Shown: one piece after another, positions 1 to 13,480 of the stretch | Layout of the letters: each line of letters begins with the position of its first letter | How positions within the stretch are numbered: position 1 is the first letter of the stretch | NCBI GenBank assembly: GCA_029339505.1 | Contig: JAQISU010000097.1 | Coordinates: 6,105,001-6,169,000, forward strand | Reading direction: 5' to 3' | Source of the DNA: Unio delphinus | Lineage: Eukaryota; Mollusca; Bivalvia; Unionida; Unionidae | Length of the DNA: 64,000 nt | Program-made: the position numbers and the translations under genes | Notes under the pieces: model-generated | Database searches by the model: none | What the model was told of the DNA's origin: nothing | What the model saw: the letters and a program-made list of their open reading frames with translations, nothing else

Positions 1-366
1 CATGGTTAAAGGAAATTAGCAGTGATTAAGAAGAGCCACAAGATGTCATAAAAAGATTTTAATAATTGAATATCTAACAGTGACTTGCGTTATACCGGTC
101 GAAAAAAAATGTCCAGAAATCCAAGATTAATATGTTTCATCCTTAGTCTAATAAATTTTGAAAAATAACAATATTTGGTACTAACACTATTTCTTATGTT
201 TGAGTTTGCATGTTCACAAAATACATATGGTCCAGCTAGATATCAGAAGCATGTTAGTGAAAATCCCAAGTCTGCCACGGCAATCTATTCAGTAGAAGTT
301 ATTATAATATTTTCAAAGATGGCCACAGTAGCCGCCATATTGAATATCAGATCAGCATTTTACGAT
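1..366. other. AT-rich non-coding, no feature seen
   Basis: No ORF, RNA or repeat with support. The sequence leads into the minisatellite that starts at 367. Confidence 0.5.
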
Positions 367-1096
367 CAGCTAGACACTACCTGTAATTACATAACAAGAT
401 TTTTCAGCTAGACACTAGCTGTAATTACATAACAAGATTTTTTTTAGCTATACACTACCTGTAATTACATAACAAGATTTTTTTAGCTAGACACTACCTG
501 TAATTACATAACAAGATTTTTTTAGCTAGACACTACCTGTAGTTACATAACAAGATTTTTTTAGCTATACACTACCTGTAATTACATAACAAGATTTTTT
601 AGCTAGACACTACCTGTAGTTACATAACAAGATTTTTTAGCTAGACACTACCTGTAATTACATAACAAGATTTTTTAGCTAGACACTACCTGTAATTACA
701 TAACAAGATTTTTTTTAGCTAGACACTACCTGTAATTAAATAACAAGATTTTTTAGCTAGACACTACCTGTAATTACATAACAAGATTTTTAGCTAGACA
801 CTACCTGTAATTACATAACATTTTTTTTAGCTAGACACTACCTGTAATTACATAACAAGATTTTTTAGTTAGACACTACCTGTAATTACATAACAAGATT
901 TTTTAGTTAGACACTACCTGTAATTACATAACAAGATTTTTAGCTAGACACTACCTGTAATTACATAACAGATTTTTTAGCTAGACACTACCTGTAATTA
1001 CATAACAGATTTTTTTTAGCTAGACACTACCTGTAATTACATAACAAGATTTTTTTTAGCTAGACACTACCTGTAATTACATAACAAGATTTTTTA
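367..1096. repeat. ~40-bp minisatellite, about 18 copies
   Basis: Head-to-tail copies of a unit built from AGCTAGACACTACCTGTAAT, then TACATAACAAGA and a run of 4-8 T. Copies differ mainly in T-run length and in single bases (for example TAGTTACAT in two copies). The plus-strand reading frame at 175-411 runs into the array and is not a gene. Confidence 0.95.
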
Positions 1097-2635
1097 ATGT
1101 AAAAAGTTATGTACAGAAATGTAGAAATAACAATATATTCAAGATAACAAAAATGACATCTATACTGTGTCTCTGATCGGTTATAATTTTCATTTAGGAT
1201 CTATCTGACATGAAAATAAGTGCTTTTGGTGATACCCCATGTAGTTATTTACATTCCTTTAAGAAAAGTAACACTAACAAAAGTGAGCGGTCATGTTTGA
1301 GATCAGATCATCACTATTTTCATTTAGTACCAGCTTTACTTCCAACGTCTTTAAGTGAAAATATGACTATCCGTCACGAATTACAAGCGAAAACAAGATT
1401 TTCAAGATGGCTGTCAGTTGTGATGCTTAAAAGGTCACCATTGTAACTCAGGACGAGTTATACTTTGGGATGAATGTGTTGGAAGATTTTGGTGCCATTC
1501 ATCTCTGTAGTTTAGAAGATGCAGAGATGATAAATATGTTAACGGGCAGCGGACAGACGACACGTTATCGCATAAACAATTTAGATGTATAACCAGGGGA
1601 GCTAATAAAAATGTAAGTAATATTTTAACAGAAAAGTTTATACAAACGGTCGCTATAACAATCAGATACCAGGAGAATCAGCAAAATATTATTTTCCCAA
1701 GCAGAAAAGACCGTTAAATATGAATTGAAAAAATAGGATAACATTATATGATTTAAGATGTATTGCATTCATGTATGGGCTACAGTAAAACATCCTGTCA
1801 GCTAAAACTTGGAGTAAAAACAAATCAGTTTGGATATTGATTTTCTAGCTTCCGTACTTTTACAGAGAAATCAAACATGCAATGCTTCCATACCGGTATT
1901 AGGAAATTGGAAATCACCCCGCACGCTAATGTTTTCGTGTAGTTTCGCAGTTATCGATCTATAGGCGAAGTAGAAAATATATTAAATATAATCATTGATT
2001 TCTTAAAAATATTTTATGACGCAAGAATTGGTGGAAAGATTGAAGTTTATAGCGGCGACAAAAGGCAGACAGGAGTCTAAAGTTCTGTGGACCTGTAATG
2101 TAATCATCGCGTGATTTTGGAAAGGTTATGCTAATGAAATGAAAGTTTATCTCATAGTTACATTTAATTTGAACCTGATATTATTATGTTAAATGGATTA
2201 TTTTAAAACGAATTATATAAGAAATCGAGTGTACTGTTGGAAAGGGCATATAGGCCTTAACATTTAATTATATTACCACACGAATAGGGTTCAATTAAAT
2301 AAAAACCTGCTTTGACAACTGCAGGATTTTCAAAGACACATTAACACCTTCGCGAGATTGCAACAACATGCATCGCAATTAAATGAAATATTAAGCGAGT
2401 AATGCAGGATTGGTAAATCCAGGGGGAAGGTTGCAACCAGAAATCTCGCACGCGATATGCGTATAATACTCCGATAATAATTGAAACAATGGTCTCTGTT
2501 AATTATACGTTGCAAACGTAAAAAGTGATGGCTGATCGGGGTGATAGCGTTTAAGGTAGATTTACACTCGAATTGCATCTCGAAATTATTCACATTGAAG
2601 TAAGTTGAAGATTGGACCCGAAGTAACTACGTCAT
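1097..2635. other. non-coding, nothing identified
   Basis: AT-rich sequence with only short chance ORFs on both strands. No repeat or RNA structure that I can support. Confidence 0.5.
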
Positions 2636-2657
2636 GGTGTGGGGGTGGGGGTGGGTT
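2636..2657 (+). other. short G-rich tract, possible G-quadruplex
   Basis: Runs of five, four and three G separated by single T form a compact G-rich stretch in otherwise AT-rich DNA. Quadruplex formation is inference. Confidence 0.35.
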
Positions 2658-3461
2658 GTCACAGTACTCGCTATGGACGTCCTTATTCTATAGTCCTTTT
2701 GGTCGGATTTTCTGTGAAAAAGAATATATTAATAAATATATCGTATGATACCATAATTTTGCCGTGTATACGTAAGCCGGTCAGCGGTATTTAAAAAATA
2801 TAAAACATATATAAGAGATATTTTCCAATCTGTTTAAATCTGAATGCAGAGCAACATATTTTTTGTCAAAGCTACATATTAGTCTGAAGTCTAGCGCTCC
2901 GAATCTTTTCTGAGGGAGATAAATATTTATCACATCGATTTATCTCTATATTTTATTATTACTCTGTACAAACTAGGTTAGCCTTAACAATCATGCATTA
3001 ACACAAAATTAAAAGAACAAATAAAATCCGTGTTCATGGACCAGTCGTGTAGAACACTAAAAGGATACTGCAATCAATCATTATATCATTATGCCGAAGT
3101 ATGGCTACCATTAAAAAAAACCAGACTATAATATCGTAATATTAAACTGGCTCTATTAACGACGCTTTTCTTAAGTGATCGGCGAAATGTTTTATCTGCA
3201 TCCTTAATTTTCATTCTTACGTTTTTCGTTTTAAAATAGCTTAAACTATTTTATATCCTGATTACTACTGGTGCCGAGTTTTAGTATTGACCCTTCTGTG
3301 ACGTCATCGTGATGCAAATCACTATTAAAAAGCGCATACATACTTCATTAATTTAAAGAAGTCAGTTAATAGAATATTCGTCCTCGCAAACCATAAACGT
3401 CATCAGTCCTGTTATTCATTACATTTAAGACACTGTTGTACAATCTACTGGGCAGATATGG
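2658..3461. other. non-coding, nothing identified
   Basis: AT-rich, no supported gene or repeat. Confidence 0.45.
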
Positions 3462-3549
3462 AAAGTAACCAAGTTTAATTGCCATGTCGTAAAATGCATA
3501 CAATAAAAGTAACCAAGTTTAATTGACATGACGTAAAATGCATACAATA
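3462..3549. repeat. 44-bp direct duplication
   Basis: AAAGTAACCAAGTTTAATTG followed by a shared ATGxCGTAAAATGCATACAATA occurs twice in tandem, with two substitutions. Confidence 0.9.
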
Positions 3550-3588
3550 ATTAATAGTTAATCTGGACACTGATGATAAAGTAAAGAC

Positions 3589-3737
3589 CAGGGATGTCAA
3601 ACTGAAACTACCCCGAGGACCGCATGTTGGCATTTTTGATGGCCTAAGGGCCGTATCACCATTGTTGGATATTATGACACCTTGTGACACCAATCATTTT
3701 GGATACGGCTTGGAGGGTCGCGTGTTGAAGACCCCTA
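3589..3737. mobile_element. hAT-like non-autonomous element (MITE)
   Basis: The left end CAGGGATGTCAAACT and the inverted right end (read on minus: TAGGGGTCTTCAACA) form imperfect terminal inverted repeats. Their style is typical of hAT elements (CAGGGGTGTCAAACTC-like). The flanking octamers GTAAAGAC and GTCTAAAC match at 5 of 8 positions, compatible with a decayed 8-bp target duplication. No transposase is present. A second right end lies at about 4682-4728 as part of the local duplication. Confidence 0.5.
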
Positions 3738-4097
3738 GTCTAAACTGTGATACATGAAATGGCATCCACCTTAGAAGCATATGTGCACCATAGTTCATCC
3801 ACGTATATTGATCAGCATTTATTACTAAATGAAGACTCCCCAAACAACTTTAAAATAATGACTCATGACCTTAGCTCTTTTGTTAAGTCGTCAAACGTCC
3901 ATGGAACACAGCTTCTAGTGACATTATATAAGAATACCATCCACTTTATCTTAAACAGCCTCAAGTTAAAAAGAAGGACAAATGTGGCAAGCTAAAATAC
4001 TGACACGTGACCTGGATGATATAACATCATACTAAGTTTCTACCCTTAATCTAGTATGGCTCTAACATTATGTAGTGAAATGGATACAAATTCAACA

Positions 4098-4157
<60 letters not shown>

Positions 4158-5070
4158 GACTTTGTATAGCGCCTAATCTTTAAAAGCTCTAAGCGCTTTA
4201 CACCATCAATAATGATATGACTACACTACAGAAGACATTAACCTTGATGATTAAGATTTATCTCGTAATCTCAAACGGTTATAAAGCTTTAGCACGGAAG
4301 GAACAGTGTGATAGACAACTTGTAAATATTTAGCCGTCACCGTGATCTTAAAGATAGAATCCCGCCCTACCCCTGCCTGCATGTGGTACACGACACACCT
4401 TCTGACAAAGATCTAAATGTAAACAAAGTTTCATCCCTTATTCTAAAACGGTTTTATAGTTAAGTCACGGATGGGAAAATGCGGACGAACGGACGGAAAT
4501 TAGTGAATAAACTTAATATCCAGCTTTAGTGTAGCACTTTTGGATCAATGACTCACGCTATGTCAACTACATTAATTGCTCGTAAAAAGCAAAAGTGATT
4601 TCTAAAACTAAATCCATGTTAATAACTGAATATGGACAAGTTAATCTATATTAATATAACATGCTGTTGGATACAAATAATAATACGGCTTGGATACGGC
4701 TTGGAGGGTCGCGTGTTGAAGACCCCCAGTCTAAACTGTGATACATGAAATGGCATCCACCTTAGAAGCATATGTGCACCATAGTTCATCCACGTATATT
4801 GATCAGCATTTATTACTAAATGAAGACTCCCCAAACAACTTTAAAATAATGACTCATGACCTTAGCCCTTTTTTTAAGTCCTCAAACGTCCATGGAACAC
4901 AGCTTCTAGTGACATTATATAAGAATGCCATCCACTTTATCTTAAACAGCCTCAAGTTAAAAAGAAGGACAAATGTGGCAAGCTAAAATACTGACACGTG
5001 ATTATTTAACTAAATCCAGGTTAATAACTGAATATGGACAAGTGAATCTATATTAATATAACGTGCTGTT
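3698..5070. repeat. ~1-kb tandem segmental duplication, second copy internally deleted
   Basis: 3698-4010 and 4689-5001 are almost identical over ~312 bp, offset 991 bp. A second matching pair, 4607-4670 and 5009-5070, has the same order, so the original unit ran from about 3698 to 4675. In the right copy ~600 bp of the middle (including the AAT microsatellite) is absent. Each copy carries an 82-codon plus-strand ORF differing at a few residues. It has no recognisable domain and no gene context, so I do not call it a gene. Confidence 0.85.
4098..4154. repeat. (AAT)n microsatellite
   Basis: About 19 uninterrupted AAT/ATA triplets. Confidence 0.95.
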
Positions 5071-5834
<764 letters not shown>

Positions 5835-5939
5835 TAATGCAATGAATTTGTAGCATACGCATTTTAGTTAGAGATTTCCGTTTTAAGGAATTCTTACATT
5901 TGTATAATTACTTGCTTGATTATTGGAATTTTATTTTTA

Positions 5940-6238
5940 AAAATTCCAACGTAGCGTTAACACTTTTGAAGTCATACTGCTACGATGTCTGCAGTATAGC
6001 AGCTTATAGTGGTGTCTATCACTGGGGCATCATGCCGCAGACATGTAGCATCATGTCCCACCCAGTTACATTATCCTGACACCAGGCGGACCAGTCCTAA
6101 CATCAACCTCTTAATGCTGAGCTAGGCATATCTAGGTACTATTTTTTATAAGTCTTTGGTACGACTCGGCCGTGGTTCAAACCCGCAACCTACCGCATCC
6201 GAGGCGGACGCACTAACCACTAGCCCAACGGAGAGGTC
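5940..6238 (-). mobile_element. SINE family 2, near-full copy
   Basis: Read on minus, the head is tRNA-like: a box-A region (TAGTGGTTAGTGCGTCCGCC) and a box-B region (GGTTTGAACC), then a body shared with copies at 31318-31608 and 33337-33638 and a fragment at 54955-55040. The family tail on minus is TTAAAGCTACGTTAAAAATCC. tRNA-derived RNA polymerase III promoters are standard for SINEs. No named family is claimed. Confidence 0.8.
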
Positions 6239-7871
6239 ATATTAGGCAAGAAGTTTTAGTGAGAACCCCCATGTCGATGGAATCATACATGTAAGAGGAT
6301 TAAGGCATACATTTAGTTTCAAGATGGCTGATGTAGGAGCTGTGTTGCAGAACAGATATGGAACATCTTTTGAGACCAGATATGGAACATCTTTTACGAA
6401 CAGATATGGAACAGATATGAAACATCTTTTACGACCAGTTAAATGTAAGGTGTCTTTTACTAAACGGTAGTAGTGCCTATATTTTCAAGATGTCTGCCAT
6501 GCCATCCATGTTTGTGGTAAGATTAGAACAGTATTTATAGAGGATCAACTTACGTAATGCAAAATATTTTAGTGAAATTCCATGTAGATAGCTAACCCAT
6601 CCGTACAGGAGGAATAGCGATGAGAAAATCTGTAAAGATGGTTTGGAAATAAAACAGGCATAGGAATATCTAAACTGTAGCATGCCAGTCATTTATTTCA
6701 TTAATCGCCCATAAAAGAGGATACAAGTTTGTTGTTCGAGGACACGTTTTATACTTCATCTGTGTTGAAATATTCACGAGCAAGGTACTTCTTGCAGTAT
6801 GATTAAATTCGATAAGACATACTGTATTCTCGAATTCCTCCCCCATCCTTCAAGAAGTGTAAATAGGAATTACTAAGCATAGTTATGCAGTGACATTGTG
6901 AAGCTGGTTCTCATTACCGAAAGTATCATCTAGTCGACATCTCTGCCTGGTCTAAAAATAAACTGTTGTAGCCATGTTGTCATTTCATAAAGTTATCTAC
7001 AGTTTCTGTACTCAATAATGTAAACTGTATCATATCGTTTTTAAAGTTTACTTTGAAAAAAAATATCTTATAGTGCATGGAACTATTTTTAAAAATTAAA
7101 TAATGATTCCTCTTATCCTATATTGATTTTTTAGTTTTCATTGTAACAATTAGTTTCATTTAAGATGGTGCTTTTAATGCCATCATTTCCGATATTCATT
7201 TAGTTTCATAACATTCGGTCAGTTTTATTACCTTTTTAGAAATTACATAATAGGCAATTTAATTTGCAAGACGAATAACCACTGTAATATATTATCAACG
7301 GAAAAGAAATGAAAAAAGTGCAAAAAAGATAAGAATAATGGAAGAAAAAAGTATGAGAAGTTTGTTGACAAAATCTTGTCTACTTCCGGGGTAGAAATAA
7401 TTGAAAAGACAATATTCGATAAAATTATTGATTGAGAGGACAAAGCGGAGTGAGACCACAGAGTCAAGTAAACGATGTACGATGAGTTGCAATGATTTAA
7501 GACGATTTGCGATTATAGATAGGAACTGTACTTGATATCCAAGATACTCCGTTTCAGATGAGGACACATATGTTCCTTTAAAAACAGAAATACAGTGGAT
7601 TATGTAACATACAGAGAGGAAAATATCTGAATGAGGATTAAATTAACTGTAATCGTACGTTATAGGTCTTGAAAGTCAGTTGGAGTTATTGCATTCGATA
7701 GGTACTCGTCGTGATCATCCGTGGAAAACATATGTTACAAGAAGTCTCCAATGATATTCAGACAGGTCTTTATAAACATGTTTATTTTTGACCTGCCAAC
7801 TCAGATTAAGGGACTGCAAGGTATCTTATGTAATGGAATTGACCAAGACCTTCCATTTTACAATGGAAAGA
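6239..7871. other. non-coding; short GATATGGAACATCTTTT repeats
   Basis: Between about 6340 and 6440 the motif ACAGATATGGAACATCTTTT recurs three to four times. The rest is AT-rich with overlapping chance ORFs. Confidence 0.5.
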
Positions 7872-8113
7872 GGGGGCCCTGAGTGGCCGATTGGTCTAAA
7901 GCGCTCTCCGTTACGGATCACTGCCATCTCACCTCTGTCTGCATGGGTTCGGCCAATGTGGGTATGTGAGAAAGCTTGCCAGTAGCTTCTGGTGAGTCGG
8001 TGTTTCTTTCCAGTTTTTTTTTTTCGGTTTCTTCCTCCACCATTAATACTGGCCGCCATGTATAGCCTATCATGTGTTGAAAAATGGCGTTAAGACCCTA
8101 TAACAACAACAAT
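7872..8113 (+). mobile_element. SINE family 1, full copy (A)
   Basis: Starts with GGGGGCCCTGAGTGGCCG, a tRNA-like head with box A (GGTCTAAAGCGCTC), then a conserved body including ATACTGGCCGCCATGTATAG and AAAAATGGCGTTAA, and ends in a (CAA)n tail. At least six other copies in this window share the same order of motifs. Inferred to be transcribed by RNA polymerase III and moved by a LINE. Confidence 0.88.
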
Positions 8114-9559
8114 GGAAAGATTCACGAAAAAAAATGGCCGATCCTCCATCCTGGCAGTAGCTATTAATATAATTTTACCTTTTGATGTCGTTACTCTGCC
8201 GTTCCTCAAATATACTGCAACCATTAGGTTGATACAAACAGTGCAATGCACTTCAGGACTGTAGACTTATCGCATGCAACCCAAATTGACAATTTTAGCT
8301 TCCGTGGCATTGACATTTGAATTGTAGGTCCGAGAGTTATTACGGAAGCACATAAATTGCGTACGAAGTTTGATAAAATCTGGATCCTGGAAAACTTGCT
8401 AAACGAGCAAACACTTAAAATGTTGGCTTTAGTCAATTTGATCTTTTATTTCTTGGCCTCAGAATCAACAAGAACTGCCCCTGGCTAAGCGTTTTGACTA
8501 CGAATGAAATTTGATGAAAAAAGAGTTATTATGCACAAAGCAAAATGACAATTTTAGCTCCAGTGAAGTTGATCAAAATGGACAGGCTTAGACATCTAGA
8601 TGCGAGTAAGAAAAATAGAGATTTGCGATATATGTTCTGGAAACCATCTTGTCTACAGGCAGACGGTTATCACTAATGATATACTCCCTTCTCGCGGATA
8701 ACCAGCTTTGGTCGGGGTGGAGTTGGAGAAAATATATAGACTATACAAGGTTGAATGGATCTGGGATTTGTCGCACGTGATTTCTCCATATTAATTCTAT
8801 AACGCTCTTATCTTCCTTTCCTGTTACGATTGAAACTGTCTTACAGGGCTGTCTAGTTCAAAAAAAAAAGTTCGTTTAGATACAGACCCGGGGCTGTTAA
8901 CACAAGCCCTCACTCCAATTTCGATGCGCCCAAAACAATCCCTGTTTTGATATTATTTGTCATTCAACGTTTCAATTGCTACACTTCAGATATGAATTCA
9001 ATAGATGGCTTTCAAGGTAATGCAAGTGTCGTTAGTGTTCATCACCCACTAAACTGGATGGTATTGATGATGGAACTTATCTGCTGGATTCGTTGTGTTA
9101 ATTCTGGTCAGAACCAAGTTCTTCTGTACGTGCGTAACTGTATCGGATACAGTCTAATCGTGAGACATGCTTGTCTTTATATAAGGATGAATTTAGGTCA
9201 CGTATGAGGAGAGGTTTGGGGCATAATATTTTCATGTTTAATGGGGGCTTTACAGATAATACAGATTTACGGATAATACAACAGGATTTAATAGCAGTGT
9301 CGAACTTGGATTATTTCATCATCATAACTAGTGGTGAAAAGAACGCAATGTCTACGACATATTGCATCACCTTCCTCTCGACCGTGTTCAAACTTTTTCA
9401 ATTTCCTCTAATCTTCTTATTCCGACTGCCTCGTCCTTCTTGGACTTCCTAGATTTTACTCTAAACTCGTCACTTCCCCCTTTCGGAGTTCCCTCATCAC
9501 CTCTCCATTTTTCCGGACTTCACTCGTCACTTTTTTTTCAGAGAACTTGTGCATCCAGC
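8114..9559. other. non-coding, nothing identified
   Basis: Overlapping short ORFs at 8947-9637 have no recognisable domain and read like chance frames in CT-rich DNA. 9280-9360 resembles 13230-13290 and probably belongs to the same decayed retroelement family. Confidence 0.4.
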
Positions 9560-9665
9560 ACTAAACCCTGTTTTTCTCACAAGACAACCATCTGGTTCCT
9601 TTCTTGTTTAACGAGGAAAGCACTATTCTTATCATAGGCTTCCCCAGAACCAACTTCTCCCCCTC

Positions 9666-9759
<94 letters not shown>

Positions 9760-10560
9760 AAAATTTCAGACTAACGAATTTCAATTAAGGTTGTCTCTTG
9801 AAATTCACATTACATCTAAAGTACAAGCCATAATTTCACTTGGTCAATCAAATGCACTGTCTCTAAAGTTATTTCCTTAGAAAATCATTTGTTTCGTCAG
9901 TAAGAATCTCTGAACTACGTTATATAACTTTTCCTTTGAAGAATGACTAATTGACACGATCGAAAGTTCAGCTGTCTCTTTCTCAAAACCGTGTTAAGAT
10001 ATCCGGTCAATATCATTGAATTGGAACACTAGCCCCTTTGAATTTTTAACTCTGTCATGGAATAAATTAAGACTAGAGGTAGAAGAACCCTTCCCAAAGA
10101 TTCACCTCCCCGTTCTAAATGTGATAAAATGTTAATGCAAATATGTAGAGATGTTAATGGCCAACTGGTTTTTGGGTATATGGTAATTAAAGATAACTGT
10201 TGAAACTGAGTTAAAAAGTTATCGATGATTTCGTCTTTGTCGTTAAACAGCGGCATTGTTGTCTGGACTATAGTCTCTCCTCTGATTTTTTATAGGTCCT
10301 GAAGGTTCATTCAGTTCTTCGCCCCTCCTAGATTCCACTTCGACCCTTAGTCTCTCCCTGGCTAACGTATGTTTTCTCTTCCTAGCTCTTTCTTCGGCCT
10401 GCAATCTTACTAGCTCGATTTCGCTTTCTTTTCTTTTTCCTCGGCTTGTCTAATTCTTTCCTTCTTCTCAGCTTGTACAATTCTTTCTTTCTCATCGGCT
10501 TGTCTAATTCTTTTTTGTCCCTGCCTTCAGCTGTTCTCTGTATTCCAAAATTCTGCTCTA
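9560..10560 (-). mobile_element. Ty3/gypsy-like gag remnant
   Basis: Read on minus, about 10560 to 10260 encodes a highly charged R/E/K coiled-coil stretch (gag N-terminus style). From 10256 follows PLFNDKDEIIDNFLTQFQQ, which resembles the start of the gypsy Gag capsid domain (F-x-D-K-x-D-x-I-D-x-F-L-x-x-F). The frame decays after about 30 residues. The downstream part (9560-10030) matches 36080-36570 in inverted orientation and partly 13290-13440. No reverse transcriptase is present. The LTR-like block at 10665-12485 lies directly upstream in the same orientation, which supports a 5' LTR-gag fragment. Confidence 0.6.
9661..9758. repeat. (CT)n microsatellite inside the gag-like repeat
   Basis: Nearly pure CT for ~98 bp. 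In the related copy at 36080-36570 the same place holds only GAGAGAGA, so this array expanded within one copy. Confidence 0.95.
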
Positions 10561-10664
10561 CAAATTACGCTAATTGGGTTCGTTCATTTCCTAATTCATT
10601 TTTACCAATATACTTAAGCTCTTTGACCAACTGCTTATCAGTTACTGTCAAGTTTCGGGTTGGT

Positions 10665-12485
10665 AGTGTTATTCGCTTTTGGTATTGTATAAGCCCCACT
10701 TGTCAAAGGGTAAGTGGTAATTTCCACTTTGGCAAGGGGTATTGTACAACATATATTAATAATAACTATAACCCACTCCCCTCTGATACTCGTTATCTAA
10801 GAGATAATAACCCTCGGTATAATTGCCCGGTTCGAGTATGAGAATAGTTAGAGTAAACTGAGCAGGTATATCGAACAAACAACTACGAGGCCCCGTAAAG
10901 ATAAACAAATAATTTAATCAATTACATACAGAATTATGAAACTTCCTTTCATTAGGAACGCTGTTTAGAAATAAAACTTTCACCGATTTACAATAAAATT
11001 TGAAATAGATTTAAACAAATTAGCCGATCTATTATTGATAGCTTTAAATCATCATAGGATCGAGTGGTACAATCGAAGTCAATGCCTTGTTCGATTTTCA
11101 TAACCTACTATGCTTCGATACTAGTTCACTGTTCTGTTCGATGTTGGTTCTAGAAGACACTGTCTTGTCCAATCTCTAGATACTCTGCACCCGTGGATGC
11201 TTCCGCTTGATTCCGGACTTGTCCACTGTATCATGCGTTTACTGCAATTTCCGTTTCCCAATTTCTTTTTCCAAAGTGTACGTCGTAATTTACGTAACTT
11301 CACGATGTTCCAAAAAGCTATTTTCTCACTTTCAAAAGAAAATTAAAACAATCTAAGCCTCTTGTTACAATGGTTACAGTTGAGACTTTCCATTATTCCT
11401 GGTTCGAACAATCAGATATTTCTATCAGTGATAACAACTTTACGGCTAGTAATTAACTACATATGTCCTCAAATGAATGTAGCTAAACAAATTGTTAATT
11501 CGTTATGCCTTGACCTAATACATTAACGCACTACACAGCGAGGCGTTGAATTATGGCTCCGCCTAAATTTACACAGCACATAAATTGAATACACTGTCGC
11601 TAAATCATCTTAGAAATCAAAACTCGGTGAATTCACATGTATTCCTGTAAATCATTAACTAATGTAATACATTAAATTCTTAGAACATAATCATTATGCA
11701 AACAAGTTGATAAATTCAAGAATTAACGTAACATTTCCTATTCATAACTCAGCATAGTGTTTTACGACATTTTTTTAACACTACGTCATTTTTAACTAAG
11801 AATTAAGGTAAGAATTCTAATTCGTAATTAAAAAGCAGATTATTATACAAATGTATCAATTAAATCATGCAGACCTGTTAACTAAAGCAAACGTCATATA
11901 AATTGCATCAACAATATACATGGAATTGTGACAGTACCTTTGTGTTTTTGGTGTGTCCCTCTATTAGTTTGGCGGCTTTTTTCTGGACCACGATTCCTTA
12001 ACGGACGTATTTCTCTAAAATAGCATCCGGAGCCTTAATAAATAATTCTACCCCTGGTTCCTCTCTTGCAGAGAAATTTTAAGACTAATTTCTTATTTCG
12101 CTAGGCCGATATAATATCCTACGAATTTTCGTGTGAAAACACGCACCTTATTTAAACGTGACCAATCAAAATCAAATTTATTTTCTCCCGCTTTTCTTTA
12201 AAAGTCGCTTACGTCTGGTCAGTATGACATGTTTGTTTTTAAGTAACAGAATCCCTGCGTTTTCTAAATTCTGACACTTTTCGTGAAAAATGAAACTTTA
12301 AAATGTCGCTAGCAGTCAGTCTGAATGCTGAATAAACAAGGTTTAATTAGTACAACGGTCGCACTCAACTATACAGACCCCTCTTTGACACGGCGTGTCT
12401 CCATAAATCTAATTAATGGTTAACTGGCCTCACCTAATGTTTAATTAATAGATCTCCTGAAATTTGCCCCTTCACAGTTACCATT
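10665..12485 (-). mobile_element. LTR-like dispersed repeat, copy 1 with ~600-bp extra segment
   Basis: Shares its whole order of sequence with 34437-35650: the AACCCACTCCCCT region, ATGAAACTTCCTTTCATTAG, GTCCACTGTATCATGCGT, and the end that on minus begins TGTGAAG. It carries about 600 bp (about 11325-11938) absent from the other copy. Position next to the gag-like remnant and the TG start on minus suggest a long terminal repeat. The 3' CA end and primer site are not clear, so the exact LTR limits are uncertain. Confidence 0.55.
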
Positions 12486-13229
12486 CTAGTCTACTCTCCT
12501 GTATCACCAATCAATTTATTTAGCTTAAGTAACTCCTACTGCCTTACAGGAAATAGCTTCCTTAGGAATACTTACCCCTATTCTATTCCAATAAAGCCCT
12601 AACCTACGGACTTTCTTGGATCACTATAAAACAACCTAATAGCGTTTGGCAGTAAAAAATTCTGAATGTCTCTAGAGTTGAGCTTACTCGCACCAACAAT
12701 GGGCAGATTACTGCCTAGGGACTTCTTAAAACTCTTTCCAATGAGTAACCAAAGACAATACTTCTTTCTGAATTTCTTGAATTCAGAAAACGAGCACCTA
12801 TGAAAGCAGTTCAGGTACGGAATTGTAATTTCTTACAATGTTAAAACATACATTAAAGAAATATCAAACAATGGCATTGACTAACTAAAGAATGCATAGA
12901 TATTGACTCGATTCATTCTCGAAGTTCCTCGTTTAACAATGACCAAATTTATCACTGCTACAGATACTCTAATTTTTGTTCAGTATCTTACTCAGACTCT
13001 GCCAATCACACTGTTCAAAAGTAATCCCAGACGAAGCCGCCACTTTGTAACGTTCCCCCTTAGTAAGAGGGGCAGTTAATTGGATTTAGCTACCTTATAT
13101 AGGGAATGACCTCCCTCAATAGTATGACCCGGTATGAGTGAAAAGATAGAATATCTTAGACAAGAAACATAACAAATTTAATGAAACCAATTAATAGTGG
13201 TAATTTCAATTCAACTTAAATGATATGAA
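12486..13229. other. non-coding, possible further LTR edge
   Basis: A TGTAACGTTCCCCCTTAG motif at about 13047 looks like the start of an LTR, but no matching partner end was found. Otherwise AT-rich. Confidence 0.3.
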
Positions 13230-13480
13230 CAGGATTTAATAGCAATGGATTCATTTCATATCATAACGAGTAGTGGAAAGGGTGCATTGTTCAGCAGTCT
13301 CGTTTTCAAAACCATGTTAAGATATCTGATCAATTTCATTGAATCGGAACACTGGTCCCTTTGAAGTTTTAACACTAATATGAAAGAAATTAAGAATTAA
13401 GGTCGACATGATCTTAACATGATCGTTCTAAATGTGATAAAATGGTAATGCTTAGTGCACTGAACTTTAAGGTTCAATGC
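13230..13480 (-). mobile_element. fragment of the gag-like repeat
   Basis: On minus, the stretch around TTCAAAGGGACCAGTGTTCC and the following block match both 9960-10060 (minus) and 36115-36180 (plus). Coding capacity is lost. Confidence 0.6.

Noticed and set aside
3747..4986. Twin 82-aa ORFs at 3747-3995 and 4738-4986
   Set aside because: Present because a ~1-kb segment duplicated recently; no domain, and the frame overlaps a MITE-flanking repeat.
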